Part shown: one piece after another, positions 44,733 through 54,900 of the stretch
Position numbering within the stretch: the stretch's first letter is position 1
Layout: each line of letters opens with the position of its first letter
Program-made: the position numbers and the translations under genes
Notes under the pieces: generated by a model
Databases searched by the model: none
What the model saw: the letters and a program-made list of their open reading frames with translations, nothing else
Told to the model about the DNA's origin: nothing
Assembly (NCBI RefSeq): GCF_020400655.1
Contig: NZ_JAINRC010000002.1
Location: forward strand, 558,001 to 622,000
Source of the DNA: Streptomyces spinosus
Lineage (GTDB): Bacteria; Actinomycetota; Actinomycetes; Streptomycetales; Streptomycetaceae
Direction of reading: 5' to 3'
Length of the DNA: 64,000 nt

Positions 44733-46262
44733 GTGCCACGTGGTGACGGTCGACTCAATCACGATCTGCTTCCCGGCGAGAAGGGCCCCCAGGACGCTTG
44801 CGGCGTCTTCGGCGTCTGGGCTCCGGGTGAAGAGGTCGCAAAGCTCACGTACTTCGGGCTCTACGCCCTCCAGCACCGGGGTCAGGAATCCGCGGGAATC
44901 GCGGTCAGCAACGGCTCCCAGATCCTCGTCTTCAAGGACATGGGCCTGGTCTCCCAGGTCTTCGACGAGACCTCGCTCGGTTCGCTCCAGGGTCACATCG
45001 CGGTCGGACACGCCCGCTACTCGACCACCGGCGCCTCCGTGTGGGAGAACGCCCAGCCGACGTTCCGTGCCACCGCGCACGGTTCGATCGCGCTCGGCCA
45101 CAACGGCAACCTGGTCAACACGGCGCAGCTCGCCGAGATGGTCGCCGACCTGCCCAACGACAACAACAGCCGCTCCACCCGGGTCGCGGCCACCAACGAC
45201 ACCGACCTGCTGACGGCCCTGCTGGCCGCCCAGGTCGACGAGGACGGCAAGCCGCTGACCATCGAGGAGGCCGCGCACGCGGTCCTCCCCAAGGTCAGGG
45301 GTGCCTTCTCCCTCGTCTTCATGGACGAGCACACCCTCTACGCCGCCCGTGACCCGCAGGGCATCCGCCCGCTGGTCCTCGGCCGGCTGGAGCGCGGCTG
45401 GGTGGTCGCCTCCGAGACCGCCGCGCTGGACATCACCGGCGCCAGCTTCGTCCGCGAGATCGAGCCGGGCGAGTTCGTCGCCATCGACGAGAACGGCCTG
45501 CGCAGCTCCCGATTCGCGGAAGCGAAGCCCAAGGGCTGTGTCTTCGAGTACGTGTACCTGGCCCGTCCGGACACCGACATCGCCGGCCGGAACGTCTACC
45601 TCTCCCGCGTGGAGATGGGCCGCCGGCTGGCCAAGGAAGCCCCCGTAGAGGCCGATCTGGTCATAGCGACCCCGGAGTCCGGCACCCCGGCCGCCATCGG
45701 CTACGCGGAGGCCTCCGGCATCCCCTTCGGCGCGGGTCTGGTGAAGAACGCGTACGTGGGCCGTACGTTCATCCAGCCCTCGCAGACCATCCGCCAGCTG
45801 GGCATCCGGCTGAAGCTGAACCCGCTGAAGGAAGTCATCAAGGGCAAGCGCCTGGTCGTCGTCGACGACTCGATCGTGCGCGGCAACACGCAGCGGGCCC
45901 TGGTCCGCATGCTCCGCGAGGCCGGCGCCGCCGAGGTCCACATCCGGATCTCCTCCCCGCCCGTGAAGTGGCCCTGCTTCTTCGGCATCGACTTCGCCAC
46001 CCGCGCGGAGCTGATCGCCAACGGCATGACCATCGAGGAGATCGGCACCAGCCTCGGCGCCGACTCGCTGGCCTACATCTCCATCGACGGCATGATCGAG
46101 GCGACCACGATCGCCAAGCCGAACCTGTGCCGCGCCTGCTTCGACGGCGAGTACCCGATGGAGCTGCCGGACCCGGAGCTGCTCGGCAAGCAGCTGCTGG
46201 AGACCGAGCTGGCGGCCGGTCCGGCCGCGACCGCGGCGACCGACGCGATCCGCCGCCCGTAA
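44733..46262 (+). CDS. purF: Amidophosphoribosyltransferase
   Basis: The 509-residue enzyme catalyses the first committed step of purine synthesis (PRPP + Gln to phosphoribosylamine). A ~22-residue propeptide precedes the catalytic Cys in GPQDACGVFGVWAPG. GLYALQHRGQESAGI and HNGNLVN belong to the glutaminase domain. The PRPP loop is LVVVDDSIVRGNT. Cysteines in FFGIDF..., LCRACFDGEYP suggest the 4Fe-4S-type (B. subtilis-like) enzyme. There is no Shine-Dalgarno. Confidence 0.97.
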   Translation: MPRGDGRLNHDLLPGEKGPQDACGVFGVWAPGEEVAKLTYFGLYALQHRGQESAGIAVSNGSQILVFKDMGLVSQVFDETSLGSLQGHIAVGHARYSTTGASVWENAQPTFRATAHGSIALGHNGNLVNTAQLAEMVADLPNDNNSRSTRVAATNDTDLLTALLAAQVDEDGKPLTIEEAAHAVLPKVRGAFSLVFMDEHTLYAARDPQGIRPLVLGRLERGWVVASETAALDITGASFVREIEPGEFVAIDENGLRSSRFAEAKPKGCVFEYVYLARPDTDIAGRNVYLSRVEMGRRLAKEAPVEADLVIATPESGTPAAIGYAEASGIPFGAGLVKNAYVGRTFIQPSQTIRQLGIRLKLNPLKEVIKGKRLVVVDDSIVRGNTQRALVRMLREAGAAEVHIRISSPPVKWPCFFGIDFATRAELIANGMTIEEIGTSLGADSLAYISIDGMIEATTIAKPNLCRACFDGEYPMELPDPELLGKQLLETELAAGPAATAATDAIRRP

Positions 46263-46294
46263 GTTCTGCCGTACGACACGAAGGTTCTCACCCC

Positions 46295-47362
46295 ATGTCT
46301 GAGACGACTGGTGCCAGCTACGCAGCCGCGGGCGTCGACATCGAAGCGGGAGACCGCGCCGTGGAGCTCATGAAGGAGTGGGTGAAGAAGACGCAGCGCC
46401 CGGAGGTCCTGGGCGGCCTGGGCGGCTTCGCCGGGCTCTTCGACGCCTCCGCGCTCAAGCGCTACGAGCGCCCGCTGCTCGCCTCCGCCACGGACGGCGT
46501 CGGCACGAAGGTCGACATCGCGCGCCGGATGGGCGTCTACGACACCATCGGCCACGACCTGGTCGCCATGGTCATGGACGACATCGTGGTGTCCGGCGCC
46601 GAGCCGCTGTTCATGACCGACTACATCTGCGTCGGCAAGGTGTACCCCGAGCGTGTCGCGGCCATCGTCAAGGGCATCGCGGAGGGCTGTGTGCTGGCCG
46701 GGTGCGCCCTGGTGGGCGGTGAGACGGCCGAACACCCCGGTCTGCTGGGCGAGGACGACTTCGACGTCGCCGGCGCCGGTACGGGCGTCGTGGAGGCCGA
46801 CCGGCTGCTCGGCGCGGATCGCATCCGTACGGGTGACGCCGTGATCGCCATGGCGTCCTCCGGGCTCCACTCGAACGGGTACTCCCTGGTCCGCCACGTC
46901 CTGCTGAACACGGCGGGCCTGGCCCTGGAGTCGGAGGTGGCCGAGCTGGGCCGCACGCTCGGCGAGGAGCTGCTGGAGCCCACGAAGATCTACTCGCTGG
47001 ACTGCCTGGCACTGACCCGCACGGCCGAGGTGCACGCCTTCAGCCACATCACCGGCGGCGGGCTCGCCGCGAACCTGGCCCGCGTCATCCCGGACGGGCT
47101 GCACGCCGTGGTCGACCGCTCCACCTGGACCCCGGGCGCGATCTTCGACCTGGTCGGGACGACCGGGAACGTGGAACGCCTGGAGCTGGAGAAGACCCTC
47201 AACATGGGCGTCGGCATGATGGCGATCGTCCCGGAGGAGTCCGCGGAGGTCGCCCTCGCGACGCTGGCCGACCGGGGTGTCGACGCCTGGGTCGCCGGTG
47301 AGATCACCGAGCGGGGCGAGAAGACGTCCGGCGCGGAGCTGGTGGGGGACTACGCGGTCTGA
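46295..47362 (+). CDS. purM: Phosphoribosylformylglycinamidine cyclo-ligase
   Basis: The 355-residue AIR synthetase closes the imidazole ring of FGAM. Motifs: SYAAAGVDIEAGDRAVELMK, LLASATDGVGTK, HDLVAMVMDDIVVSGAEPLFMTDY (in parts), GCALVGGETAEHPG and HITGGGLAANLARV. It follows purF by 32 bp with GAAGG upstream, so the two are probably cotranscribed. The terminator at 47383-47409 ends the unit. Confidence 0.97.
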   Translation: MSETTGASYAAAGVDIEAGDRAVELMKEWVKKTQRPEVLGGLGGFAGLFDASALKRYERPLLASATDGVGTKVDIARRMGVYDTIGHDLVAMVMDDIVVSGAEPLFMTDYICVGKVYPERVAAIVKGIAEGCVLAGCALVGGETAEHPGLLGEDDFDVAGAGTGVVEADRLLGADRIRTGDAVIAMASSGLHSNGYSLVRHVLLNTAGLALESEVAELGRTLGEELLEPTKIYSLDCLALTRTAEVHAFSHITGGGLAANLARVIPDGLHAVVDRSTWTPGAIFDLVGTTGNVERLELEKTLNMGVGMMAIVPEESAEVALATLADRGVDAWVAGEITERGEKTSGAELVGDYAV

Positions 47363-47382
47363 CCTCGCGGACAGCACAAGAG

Positions 47383-47409
47383 CCGGTCGGTGGCGGTGCC
47401 ACCGACCGG
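47383..47409. terminator. Bidirectional terminator between purM and DUF3073 gene
   Basis: A perfect 12-bp stem CCGGTCGGTGGC/GCCACCGACCGG with a GGT loop sits between two convergent genes. Confidence 0.8.
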
Positions 47410-47428
47410 ACTGGTGCTCAGTGCAAGG

Positions 47429-47677
47429 TCAAGCGCCTCGACGGTGCTGTGCGGGACCTTCGTCCTCGTCCTCGTCGTCCTCATAGAGGTCGGCGTAGCG
47501 GGAGTACAGGTCGTCGTCGTCATGCTCATCGTCCGTGAAGCGGTCGCCGTTCGGCGACTGGTTCGACGTCGATGCGCCCAGCTCCTCGGCCAGGCGTGAC
47601 AGGTCAGTCCCGCCGCTGTTGTACTTCAGCTGGCGGGCGACCTTCGTCTGCTTGGCCTTGGCCCGGCCGCGCCCCAT
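47429..47677 (-). CDS. DUF3073 family protein
   Basis: The 82-residue protein starts MGRGRAKAKQTKVARQLKY, the invariant DUF3073 N-terminus, and passes into a very acidic Asp/Glu tail (DDEHDDDDLYSRYADLYEDDEDED). It is found across actinobacteria, but function is unknown. The basic head and acidic tail suggest binding to nucleic acid or a basic protein. Confidence 0.92.
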   Translation of the reverse strand: MGRGRAKAKQTKVARQLKYNSGGTDLSRLAEELGASTSNQSPNGDRFTDDEHDDDDLYSRYADLYEDDEDEDEGPAQHRRGA

Positions 47678-47966
47678 GGCTCGACCCCCTCAACGACGGG
47701 GCTCGACGGCCCCAGAGTCTGACACGCGTTCATGATCTGGAACGGACTCTCAGAGAGAGGCCGGTCCGTAGGGCTTCCACGGTACCTGAGCCCGCGCCCA
47801 TACGGTACGTCGCCCGCAGCACGCGCGTCTGCCCAGGACCTTCGAGGCGCCCTGTCCTCGCTGGTCAGTGGCGATTTTAACCACTTATCGGGGAACGACC
47901 CGCCGGTGGGAGTGAGAGTTCTCTCGAAGTTCCCGCCGACGGGTACCGCTCATGTGTGCGATCGGC

Positions 47967-49073
47967 TCAGTGTGCGACCCGGGTCGCGCGGGCGTCTGCC
48001 ATCCGCTGCTCGGCGATCCGGTCGGCCGCGGCGGCCGGCGGAATGCCGTCTTCCTTCGCACGCGCGAATATGGCCAGCGTGGTGTCGAAGATCCTCGCCG
48101 CCTTCGCCCTGCACCGGTCGAAGTCGAACCCGTTCAGCTCGTCGGCCACCTGGATCACCCCGCCGGCGTTCACCACGTAGTCCGGCGCGTAGAGGATCCC
48201 GCGGTCGGCGAGGTCCTTCTCCACGCCCGGGTGGGCCAGCTGGTTGTTGGCCGCACCGCAGACCACCCTGGCGGTGAGCACCGGGACGCTGTCGTCGTTC
48301 AGGGCGCCGCCGAGGGCGCAGGGAGCGTAGATGTCGAGCCCGTCGACCCGGATCAGGTCCTCGGTGGTGGCCACGGCCGTCACTCCGGCGGGGTACTGCT
48401 CGAGGATCCGCTGGACGGCGTCCACGCGCACGTCCGTGATCACGACCTCGGCGCCCTCGTCCCGCAGGTGCTTCACCAGGTGGTGGCCGACCTTGCCGAC
48501 GCCGGCGATGCCGACCTTGCGACCGCGCAGCGAGGGGTCCCCCCACAGGTGCTGGGCGGAGGCGCGCATGCCCTGGTAGACGCCGAAGGCGGTGAGCACG
48601 GAGGAGTCGCCGGCGCCGCCGTTCTCGGGGGAGCGGCCGGTGGTCCAGCGGCACTCGCGGGCCACCACGTCCATGTCGGCGACGTACGTGCCGACGTCGC
48701 ACGCGGTCACGTAGCGGCCGCCGAGGGAGGCGACCATGCGGCCGTAGGCGAGGAGCAGCTCCTCGGTCTTGTCGCGCTCCGGATGGCCGATGATCACGGC
48801 CTTGCCACCGCCGTGGTCGAGCCCGGCCATGGCGTTCTTGTACGACATGCCACGCGCGAGGTTGAGGGCGTCCGCGACGGCCTCGGCCTCGGTCGCGTAC
48901 GGGTAGAAGCGCGTGCCGCCGAGGGCGGGGCCCAGGGCGGTGGAGTGGATGGCGATCACGGCCTTGAGGCCGCTGGCGCGGTCCTGGCAGAGCACGACCT
49001 GCTCATGGCCGCCCTGGTCCGAGTGGAACAGGGTGTGCAGGACATCGGCAGGCGCGCCGGTTACGTCGGTCAC
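47967..49073 (-). CDS. vdh: Valine (branched-chain amino acid) dehydrogenase
   Basis: The 368-residue enzyme oxidatively deaminates Val/Leu/Ile with NAD+. It has the Glu/Leu/Phe/Val dehydrogenase fold, with the catalytic Lys in [11 protein letters not shown] and the second Lys in [10 protein letters not shown]. The Rossmann domain is [20 protein letters not shown], with [13 protein letters not shown] downstream. In Streptomyces it supplies acyl-CoA precursors for polyketides. The GTG start has GGAG upstream. It diverges from the gene before bldC. Confidence 0.95.
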   Translation of the reverse strand: MTDVTGAPADVLHTLFHSDQGGHEQVVLCQDRASGLKAVIAIHSTALGPALGGTRFYPYATEAEAVADALNLARGMSYKNAMAGLDHGGGKAVIIGHPERDKTEELLLAYGRMVASLGGRYVTACDVGTYVADMDVVARECRWTTGRSPENGGAGDSSVLTAFGVYQGMRASAQHLWGDPSLRGRKVGIAGVGKVGHHLVKHLRDEGAEVVITDVRVDAVQRILEQYPAGVTAVATTEDLIRVDGLDIYAPCALGGALNDDSVPVLTARVVCGAANNQLAHPGVEKDLADRGILYAPDYVVNAGGVIQVADELNGFDFDRCRAKAARIFDTTLAIFARAKEDGIPPAAAADRIAEQRMADARATRVAH

Positions 49074-49273
49074 TGTGGTGACTCCTGTGTACTAGCGGCG
49101 AGTGGGGTTCGGTCCCCGTACGGGTGGCGGGAAACCGTGGCATGAGCGTAGAGCCTCGGTTCCCTCACCGTCCGCGCAGTGCTAAGGATCACTCTCCGCG
49201 GCCCGCTGTGCACGTATGGGCGTGGCACGATTTGCAGTGGTTTCGAGCCGGGTCCGATGGGGAGGGAGCAGGC

Positions 49274-50116
49274 GTGCCGAAGGTGTCCTCCGTGGTCGTC
49301 CCCTATGCCGCGTACCTGCGCGTGTACGAGCCGCTCGGCGCCTTCCCGGAGCCGGAGCGCGGTCACTGGGCGCGCTACGCCCGCCGCTCCGACCGCCCCT
49401 CGTACCAGGACGAGCTGCGTCGCTCCCTGGCCGGCCTGCTGCCGGTCCCGCCGATCGCGGTGCCGGTGCACGAGAGCGGCGACGCCTTCGTGCTGGAGGT
49501 CGACGGTGTGGTCTGCGTGTGTCCCTGGCGGACCCGGCTGCGGGGCTGGCAGGCCCTGGAGGAGCTGGCCGGGGAGCTGCCCCCGCCGGTGCTGGACGCG
49601 GTGCTGCCGCCGGTCGTGCGCCGGCAGGCCGCCCAGGACTACGAGCGCTGGCTCGCCCGCAACCCGGACGCCCGCCCGTGGATCCGCACGGCGACCTGGC
49701 AGGTGCCGCTGAACTGGTTCGTGCTGGTCTCGGACGAGGAGCGGCGGTACGACAAGGGGACCGCCGACGTGCCCCCGGTGCTGCGCTACCGCACGCCGAT
49801 GGTGCAGGCCCGGCGCCGGGTGGCGCGGGCGCTGCGCACGCTGAGGGACAGCGTCGAGGAGGGCCCGCTGATCGACGGCCTGGTGGACGTCGGCCGCTGG
49901 CTGGAGGAGTTCCACCCGCGCTCACTGGTGGAGCTGGACTACGGCGGCCTGGTGCACGTGCTGCCGGCCGGCGAGCTGGAGGGCGACCACTCGGCGGCGG
50001 ACGTGGCGGCCGGGATCGAGGCGCTGCGCCGGGGTGACGGGGTGGCGGCCGGTGAGGCGTACGGGCGCCTCGTGGAGCGGTGGCGGGCGGTACGGGACCG
50101 GCGCTCCGCGAACTGA
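49274..50116 (+). CDS. Conserved protein of unknown function upstream of bldC
   Basis: The 280-residue soluble protein starts at a GTG preceded by GGAGGGAG and opens PKVSSVVVPYAAYLRVYEPLGAFPEPERGHW (in parts). It contains a CVCPWRTRLRGWQALEEL segment, LARNPDARPWIRTATWQVPLNWFVLVSDEERRY (in parts) and a helical C-terminus. No transmembrane segment or known motif is visible. Orthologues are expected next to bldC in other Streptomyces (from memory), but no function is known to me. Confidence 0.8.
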   Translation: MPKVSSVVVPYAAYLRVYEPLGAFPEPERGHWARYARRSDRPSYQDELRRSLAGLLPVPPIAVPVHESGDAFVLEVDGVVCVCPWRTRLRGWQALEELAGELPPPVLDAVLPPVVRRQAAQDYERWLARNPDARPWIRTATWQVPLNWFVLVSDEERRYDKGTADVPPVLRYRTPMVQARRRVARALRTLRDSVEEGPLIDGLVDVGRWLEEFHPRSLVELDYGGLVHVLPAGELEGDHSAADVAAGIEALRRGDGVAAGEAYGRLVERWRAVRDRRSAN

Positions 50117-50633
50117 GTGATGTACGTCACGGTCAAATGGGTGACCGAGGACGTACGTTCTACTCGCCCGGCCATCTGACGGGGCGTCGGCCCCGATCCG
50201 GACGTACGCCCCAAGGGTGATGGACGGCACTTACCAGGCTCTTGCGTCTCTTGGCACCCCTCGTGCCAAAATAGGACAAGGAGTCCGGGGAGGACTCCTT
50301 CCGTCCAACTGTGCTCCATGATGGGCGGATTCTCCGCATTGCACGCTTTGGGGGGTCTGGTGACCTCTGATCGTCCTGTGACTGATCGTCACAGTGGCGT
50401 GACTGTCCGCTATGGCATGGTCCATCGGCTTCCGTCGCTGATGAACACCTGGGAGGGCAATTCCATCGGTTTGGCCGACGCGGCTGGACAGATGGTGTAG
50501 TTGTAGTGCCGAGGACAAGCCGTTCGTCCTATAACCGACTCGACTCGCGTCCGCCATTTCGGGCAACGCGGGTCAAGGTGCAGAATTTAGAGGAAAGAAC
50601 CGAGAAGGTTCGGTTCTCCCGAGGAGGCCGCTC
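50117..50633 (+). promoter_or_regulatory. Long bldC upstream region with four inverted repeats
   Basis: This 517-bp region carries TTGGCAC-N5-GTGCCAA (50251-50269), AAGGAGTCC-N5-GGACTCCTT (50278-50300), CTGTGAC-N5-GTCACAG (50376-50394) and AGAACCGA-N6-TCGGTTCT (50596-50617), all perfect. The second could terminate the upstream transcript. The last lies 7 nt before the GAGGAGG ribosome site and may form a 5'-UTR hairpin. The region is less GC-rich than the coding DNA around it. Confidence 0.55.
50318..50500 (+). CDS. Possible small ORF in the bldC leader
   Basis: A 60-codon frame from an ATG at 50318 spans the third inverted repeat and ends LMNTWEGNSIGLADAAGQMV. The last ~20 residues look more protein-like than the rest and could instead start at an internal ATG (50418 or 50441). 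No clear ribosome site is present. It is recorded as a candidate only. Confidence 0.2.
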   Translation: MMGGFSALHALGGLVTSDRPVTDRHSGVTVRYGMVHRLPSLMNTWEGNSIGLADAAGQMV

Positions 50634-50840
50634 ATGACCGCTCGCACCCCTGATGCCGAGCCGCTGCTGACCCCGGCTGAGGTCGCCACGATGTTCCGCG
50701 TCGACCCCAAGACGGTCACGCGGTGGGCGAAGGCCGGCAAGCTCACGTCCATCCGTACGCTCGGCGGGCACCGCCGTTACCGCGAGGCCGAGGTCCGCGC
50801 TCTGCTCGCGGGCATCCCGCAGCAGCGCAGCGAGGCCTGA
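50634..50840 (+). CDS. bldC: Developmental regulator BldC
   Basis: The 68-residue MerR-like DNA-binding protein lacks an effector domain. The winged helix reads LLTPAEVATMFRVDPKTVTRWAKAGKLTSIRTLGGHRRYREAEV (in parts). BldC binds head-to-tail on AT-rich direct repeats and delays sporulation in Streptomyces. GAGGAGG lies 7 nt before the ATG. A strong terminator follows at 50990-51029. Confidence 0.98.
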   Translation: MTARTPDAEPLLTPAEVATMFRVDPKTVTRWAKAGKLTSIRTLGGHRRYREAEVRALLAGIPQQRSEA

Positions 50841-50989
50841 ACAACTCCATAACCGGGCAAGACGGTCGGTTCCCCCAACCGGCCGAGGCGCTCGGAACCC
50901 TGGCTCCAAGCGACGCGGGACCTGCCCCAACAGGACCCTCGCCCAGGCCGAAGAGAACGTCATAGGCAAGCGACACAGGGTGCGTCGTC

Positions 50990-51029
50990 GATCGCGCTGG
51001 ACTCCGCCGGGTCCAGCGCGATCTTTTTT
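50990..51029 (+). terminator. Terminator of bldC
   Basis: A perfect 13-bp stem GATCGCGCTGGAC/GTCCAGCGCGATC with an 8-nt loop is followed by six T residues (51024-51029), a textbook intrinsic terminator. Confidence 0.92.
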
Positions 51030-51317
51030 GTGCGCAGGTCCGGGGGTGTGTGCGGCGCTTGTGAGCGTCCTTGTCGGAGTCTGGGGAGGGGTGTCGGAAC
51101 GGCTGTGTGCGACCCCTGAGGGGGGTGCAATTGCACATATTAAATTGACCCGTTGTATGAGGGGGGTAAGTACCGCCGTTTCAAAAACTCATGCGGTGAC
51201 TCCCGTCACACGCCCGGACGCTTGTTGCCCGCGGCCCGCATGCGTTAGAGGAGCGTCCGTGCGGGGTGCGCGGCCCCAGACTCCCACGCCTGTACGGAGG
51301 TTGGGGCCGGCGGGGGG
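51030..51317. other. Intergenic, A+T-rich island, no gene seen
   Basis: A short A+T-rich stretch (GCACATATTAAATTGACCCG, 51133-51152) includes TTGACC, and there is a GTGAC-TCCC-GTCAC palindrome at 51196-51209. Both could be promoter elements reading rightward, but no ORF with a ribosome site follows in that direction. Confidence 0.4.
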
Positions 51318-51512
51318 TCAGACGCGACGGGAGGCCTCGTCGCCCTCGGGGGCCTCCTGCCCGGCCTCCCGGGCCTGCGGGGCGCCGTCCATCGCCAGCC
51401 GCAGCAGGCGGTGGCAGATCGGACAGTGACGGGTGAGGTGCCGGTAGGACGAGGCGGCCGACAGATGCGCCCTCAGGAGCGCCCGCGTCTCGTGCCTGAC
51501 CGACGCCGCCAT
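51318..51512 (-). CDS. Short CPxC protein (DUF6274-like)
   Basis: The 64-residue protein begins AASVRHETRALLRAHL then SAASSYRHLTRHCPICHRLLRLAMD. The H-x-CPIC-H arrangement could bind zinc. An acidic/Ala tail follows. GGAGG stands 6 nt before the ATG. I recall similar short Streptomyces proteins under DUF6274 but cannot confirm. It lies between bldC and the tRNA-Asp/hrpA region. Confidence 0.75.
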   Translation of the reverse strand: MAASVRHETRALLRAHLSAASSYRHLTRHCPICHRLLRLAMDGAPQAREAGQEAPEGDEASRRV

Positions 51513-51771
51513 ACGCCACCTCCGGGGCCGTGCAGAGGGAACGAGCCCTGCTCCCTGAGTACCGGCGGAATGTGACGCCGTCAAGACGGCGCGGGCTACG
51601 CCGGTTCGGCCGGTCCGCGGGGTGCCGTCGCCCGGGAGCCGCCTCCAGCCCCCCGACGACCCTCCCGGGCCTCGTCCTCGGCCACCGGACGGGCCGGTTC
51701 CCCTGACGGCGACACGACCGAGGCCCGCTCTCCCGTCGGGGCGCGGGCCTCGGACCGGCTCGGGCATGACT

Positions 51772-51804
51772 GAGGCCCGCTCTCCCTTGCGGGAGGCGGG
51801 CCTC
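51772..51804 (-). terminator. Terminator of tRNA-Asp
   Basis: A 14-bp stem with one bulge, GAGGCCCGC-CTCCC/GGGAG-GCGGGCCTC (51772-51786/51791-51804), lies just 3' of the tRNA. A related GGCCCGCTCTCCCGTCGGGG hairpin sits at 51723-51742. Confidence 0.75.
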
Positions 51805-51814
51805 GTCGTTCGTG

Positions 51815-51889
51815 CGGTCCTGACGGGATTTGAACCCGCGGCCTCCACCTTGACAGGGTGGCGAGCACTCCAAACTGCTCCACAGGACC
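51815..51889 (-). tRNA. tRNA-Asp (GTC)
   Basis: The 75-nt cloverleaf has acceptor GGTCCTG/CAGGACC and anticodon loop CTGTCAA. An identical gene occurs at 57633-57707. Confidence 0.95.
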
Positions 51890-51983
51890 TTGCTCGCGGC
51901 GCTTTTTCCTGCGTTGCGCTGCGAGAAGAGACTGTACAGGAGGGTGAGGCCCCTGGTCGAACTCACCCTCCGTGCGAGAGCGG

Positions 51984-54900
51984 TTACGGGACGGCCGCGT
52001 CGATCGCCTTGACGATCCGCTTGTCGGAGACGGGGTACGCCGTGCCCAGCGCGTGGGCGAAGTAGCTGACCCGCAGCTCCTCCAGCATCCAGCGGATGTC
52101 CAGCACGTCGGCCGGCACCGGGCGCCCCTTGGGGAGCTGTTCCAGGAGCCAGGCGTACTCGTCCTGCATCTCGTGGACCTTCTCCATGCGCGTGGTGTCC
52201 CGTTGGACGTTCGTCGGCATCTGCTGCAGGCGCCGGTCCGCGGCCACCAGGTAGCGCATCAGGTCCGGCAGGCGCCGTATGCCCGCCCAGGTGACGAAAC
52301 CGGGCTTCACGAGGGCGTCCAGCTGCTTGCGGACGTCCGTCAGGTTCGCGAGCAGCGCCGGGCTGCTCACGGCCTTCAGGCGGCGCTCACAGGCCTGCCA
52401 GGCGGCGAGGACCTGCTGCACCTGGGCGACCGTACGGACGGTGGTGTCCACGATCTCCGCGCGCACCTTGTCGTACAGCTTCCGGTACGACTCCTCGTCC
52501 CACGCCGGCCCTCCGAAGTCCGCGATCAGCTTGTCCGCCGCGGCCATCGCGCAGTCGTCGAACAGGGCCTGGATCGAGCCGTGGGGATTGGCCGAGAGGG
52601 CGAGTTTCTGGGCGTTCGTCAGCTTCTCGGACGCGAACTTCGCCGGGTTCACCGGGATGTTGCGCAGGATCAGCCGGCGGGTGCCCTTCCACATGGCCTC
52701 CGCCTGCTCCGCCTCCGTGTCGAAGAGGCGGACGGAGACCGTGTCGCCGTCGTCCACCAGCGCCGGGTACGCCTTGACCGGCTGGCCGGCCCGGCGTGTC
52801 TCGAAGACACGGGTGAGGGTGCCGATCGTCCAGTCCGTCAGGCCCTTGCGCTCCAGGGACTCCCCGCCCTCGCGGGACGCGGTCGCCGCCGCGGCCTGCG
52901 ACAGGGCCTGGCGTGCCTTCGGCTTCAGCCGGAGCTTCAGCGCCTCCAGGTCCTTGTCCTCGGCCAGCTTCCGGCGCCGCTCGTCGACGATCCGGAACGT
53001 GATCTTCAGATGGTCGGGAACCTTGGCCCAGTCGAAGTCCTCCGCCTCGAACGGAACGCCGACCATCCGCTTCAGCTCGCGCGCCATCGTGACGGTCAGC
53101 GGCTCCTGGAGGGGCACCGCCTTCTCCAGGAACGCCTTCGCGTAGTTCGGCGCCGGTACGTAGTTGCGGCGGATCGGCTTCGGCAGGGAGCGGATCAGCT
53201 CCGTCACCACCTCCTCGCGCAGGCCCGGGATCTGCCAGTCGAAGCCCTCGTCCGTGACCTGGTTGAGGACCTGGAGCGGGATGTGGACCGTCACGCCGTC
53301 GGCGTCCGCACCCGGCTCGAACTGGTACGTCACCCGGAACTTGAGCTGCCCCTGCCGCCAGGTGTCGGGATAGTCGGCCTTGGTGACCGCCTCCGCCGAC
53401 TCCCGGATGAGCATCTCCCGCTCGAAGTCCAGGAAGTCCGGCTGCTCGTGCCGCTTCCGCTTCCACCAGGAGTCGAAGTGGGCGCCCGAGACGACGTGTT
53501 CGGGCACCCGCTGGTCGTAGAAGTCGAAGAGCGTGTCGTCGTCGACCACGATGTCCCGGCGCCGGGCGCGGTGCTCCAGCTCCTCGACCTCGCTGAGCAG
53601 CTTGCGGTTGTCGGCGAAGAACTTGTGGTGCGTACGCCAGTCGCCCTCGACGAGCGCGTTGCGGATGAACAGCTCGCGGGAGACCTCGGGGTCGATCCGG
53701 CCGTAGTTCACCTTCCGCTGGGCGACGATCGGCACGCCGTACAGCGTGACCTTCTCGTACGCCATCACGGCCGCCTGGTCCTTCTCCCAGTGCGGTTCGC
53801 TGTAGGTCCGCTTGAGCAGGTGCCCGGCCAGCGGCTCGACCCACTCCGGCTCGATCCTGGCGTTGACCCGCGCCCAGAGGCGGCTCGTCTCCACCAGTTC
53901 GGCCGACATCACGAACTTCGGCTGCTTCCTGAACAGCGCCGAGCCCGGGAAGATCGCGAACTTGGCGTTCCGGGCGCCCAGGTACTCGTTCTTGTTGCCG
54001 TCCTTCACGTCCTTCATCCCGATGTGGGAGAGGAGGCCGGCGAGGAGGGAGACGTGGATGCGGTCGGCGGGGGCCTCGTCGTCGTTGAGGTGGATGCCCA
54101 TCTGCTTGGCGACCGTGCGCAGCTGGGTGTAGATGTCCTGCCATTCGCGGATGCGCAGGAAGTTCAGGTACTCCTGCTTGCACATCCGGCGGAAGGACGA
54201 CGAGCCGCGCTCGCGCTGCTGCTCGCGGACGTACCGCCACAGGTTGAGATAGGCGAGGAAGTCGCTGGTCTCGTCCTTGAAGCGGGCGTGCTGCTGGTCG
54301 GCCTGGGTCTGCTTCTCGGCCGGGCGCTCGCGCGGGTCCTGGATGGACAGCGCGGCGGCGATCACCATGACCTCGCGGACGCAGCCGTTCTTGTCGGCCT
54401 CCAGGACCATCCGGGCCAGACGGGGGTCGACGGGCAGCTGGGCCAGCTTGCGGCCGGTGTCGGTGAGCCGCTTGCGGGGGTCCTTCTGCGCCGGGTCCAG
54501 CGCGCCCAGCTCCTGGAGGAGCTGCACGCCGTCGCGGATGTTGCGGTGGTCCGGCGGGTCGATGAAGGGGAACTTCTCGATGTCGCCGAGGCCGGCCGCG
54601 GTCATCTGGAGGATGACGGAGGCCAGGTTCGTCCGCAGGATCTCCGCGTCCGTGAACTCCGGGCGGGCGAGGAAGTCGTCCTCGGAGTACAGGCGGATGC
54701 AGATGCCGTCGGACGTACGGCCGCAGCGGCCCTTGCGCTGGTTGGCGCTGGCCTGGCTGACCGGTTCGATGGGCAGCCGCTGGACCTTGGTGCGGTGGCT
54801 GTAGCGGCTGATCCTGGCGAAGCCGGGGTCGATGACGTACTTGATGCCCGGCACGGTCAGGGAGGTCTCGGCGACGTTGGTCGCCAGAACGATCCTGCGT

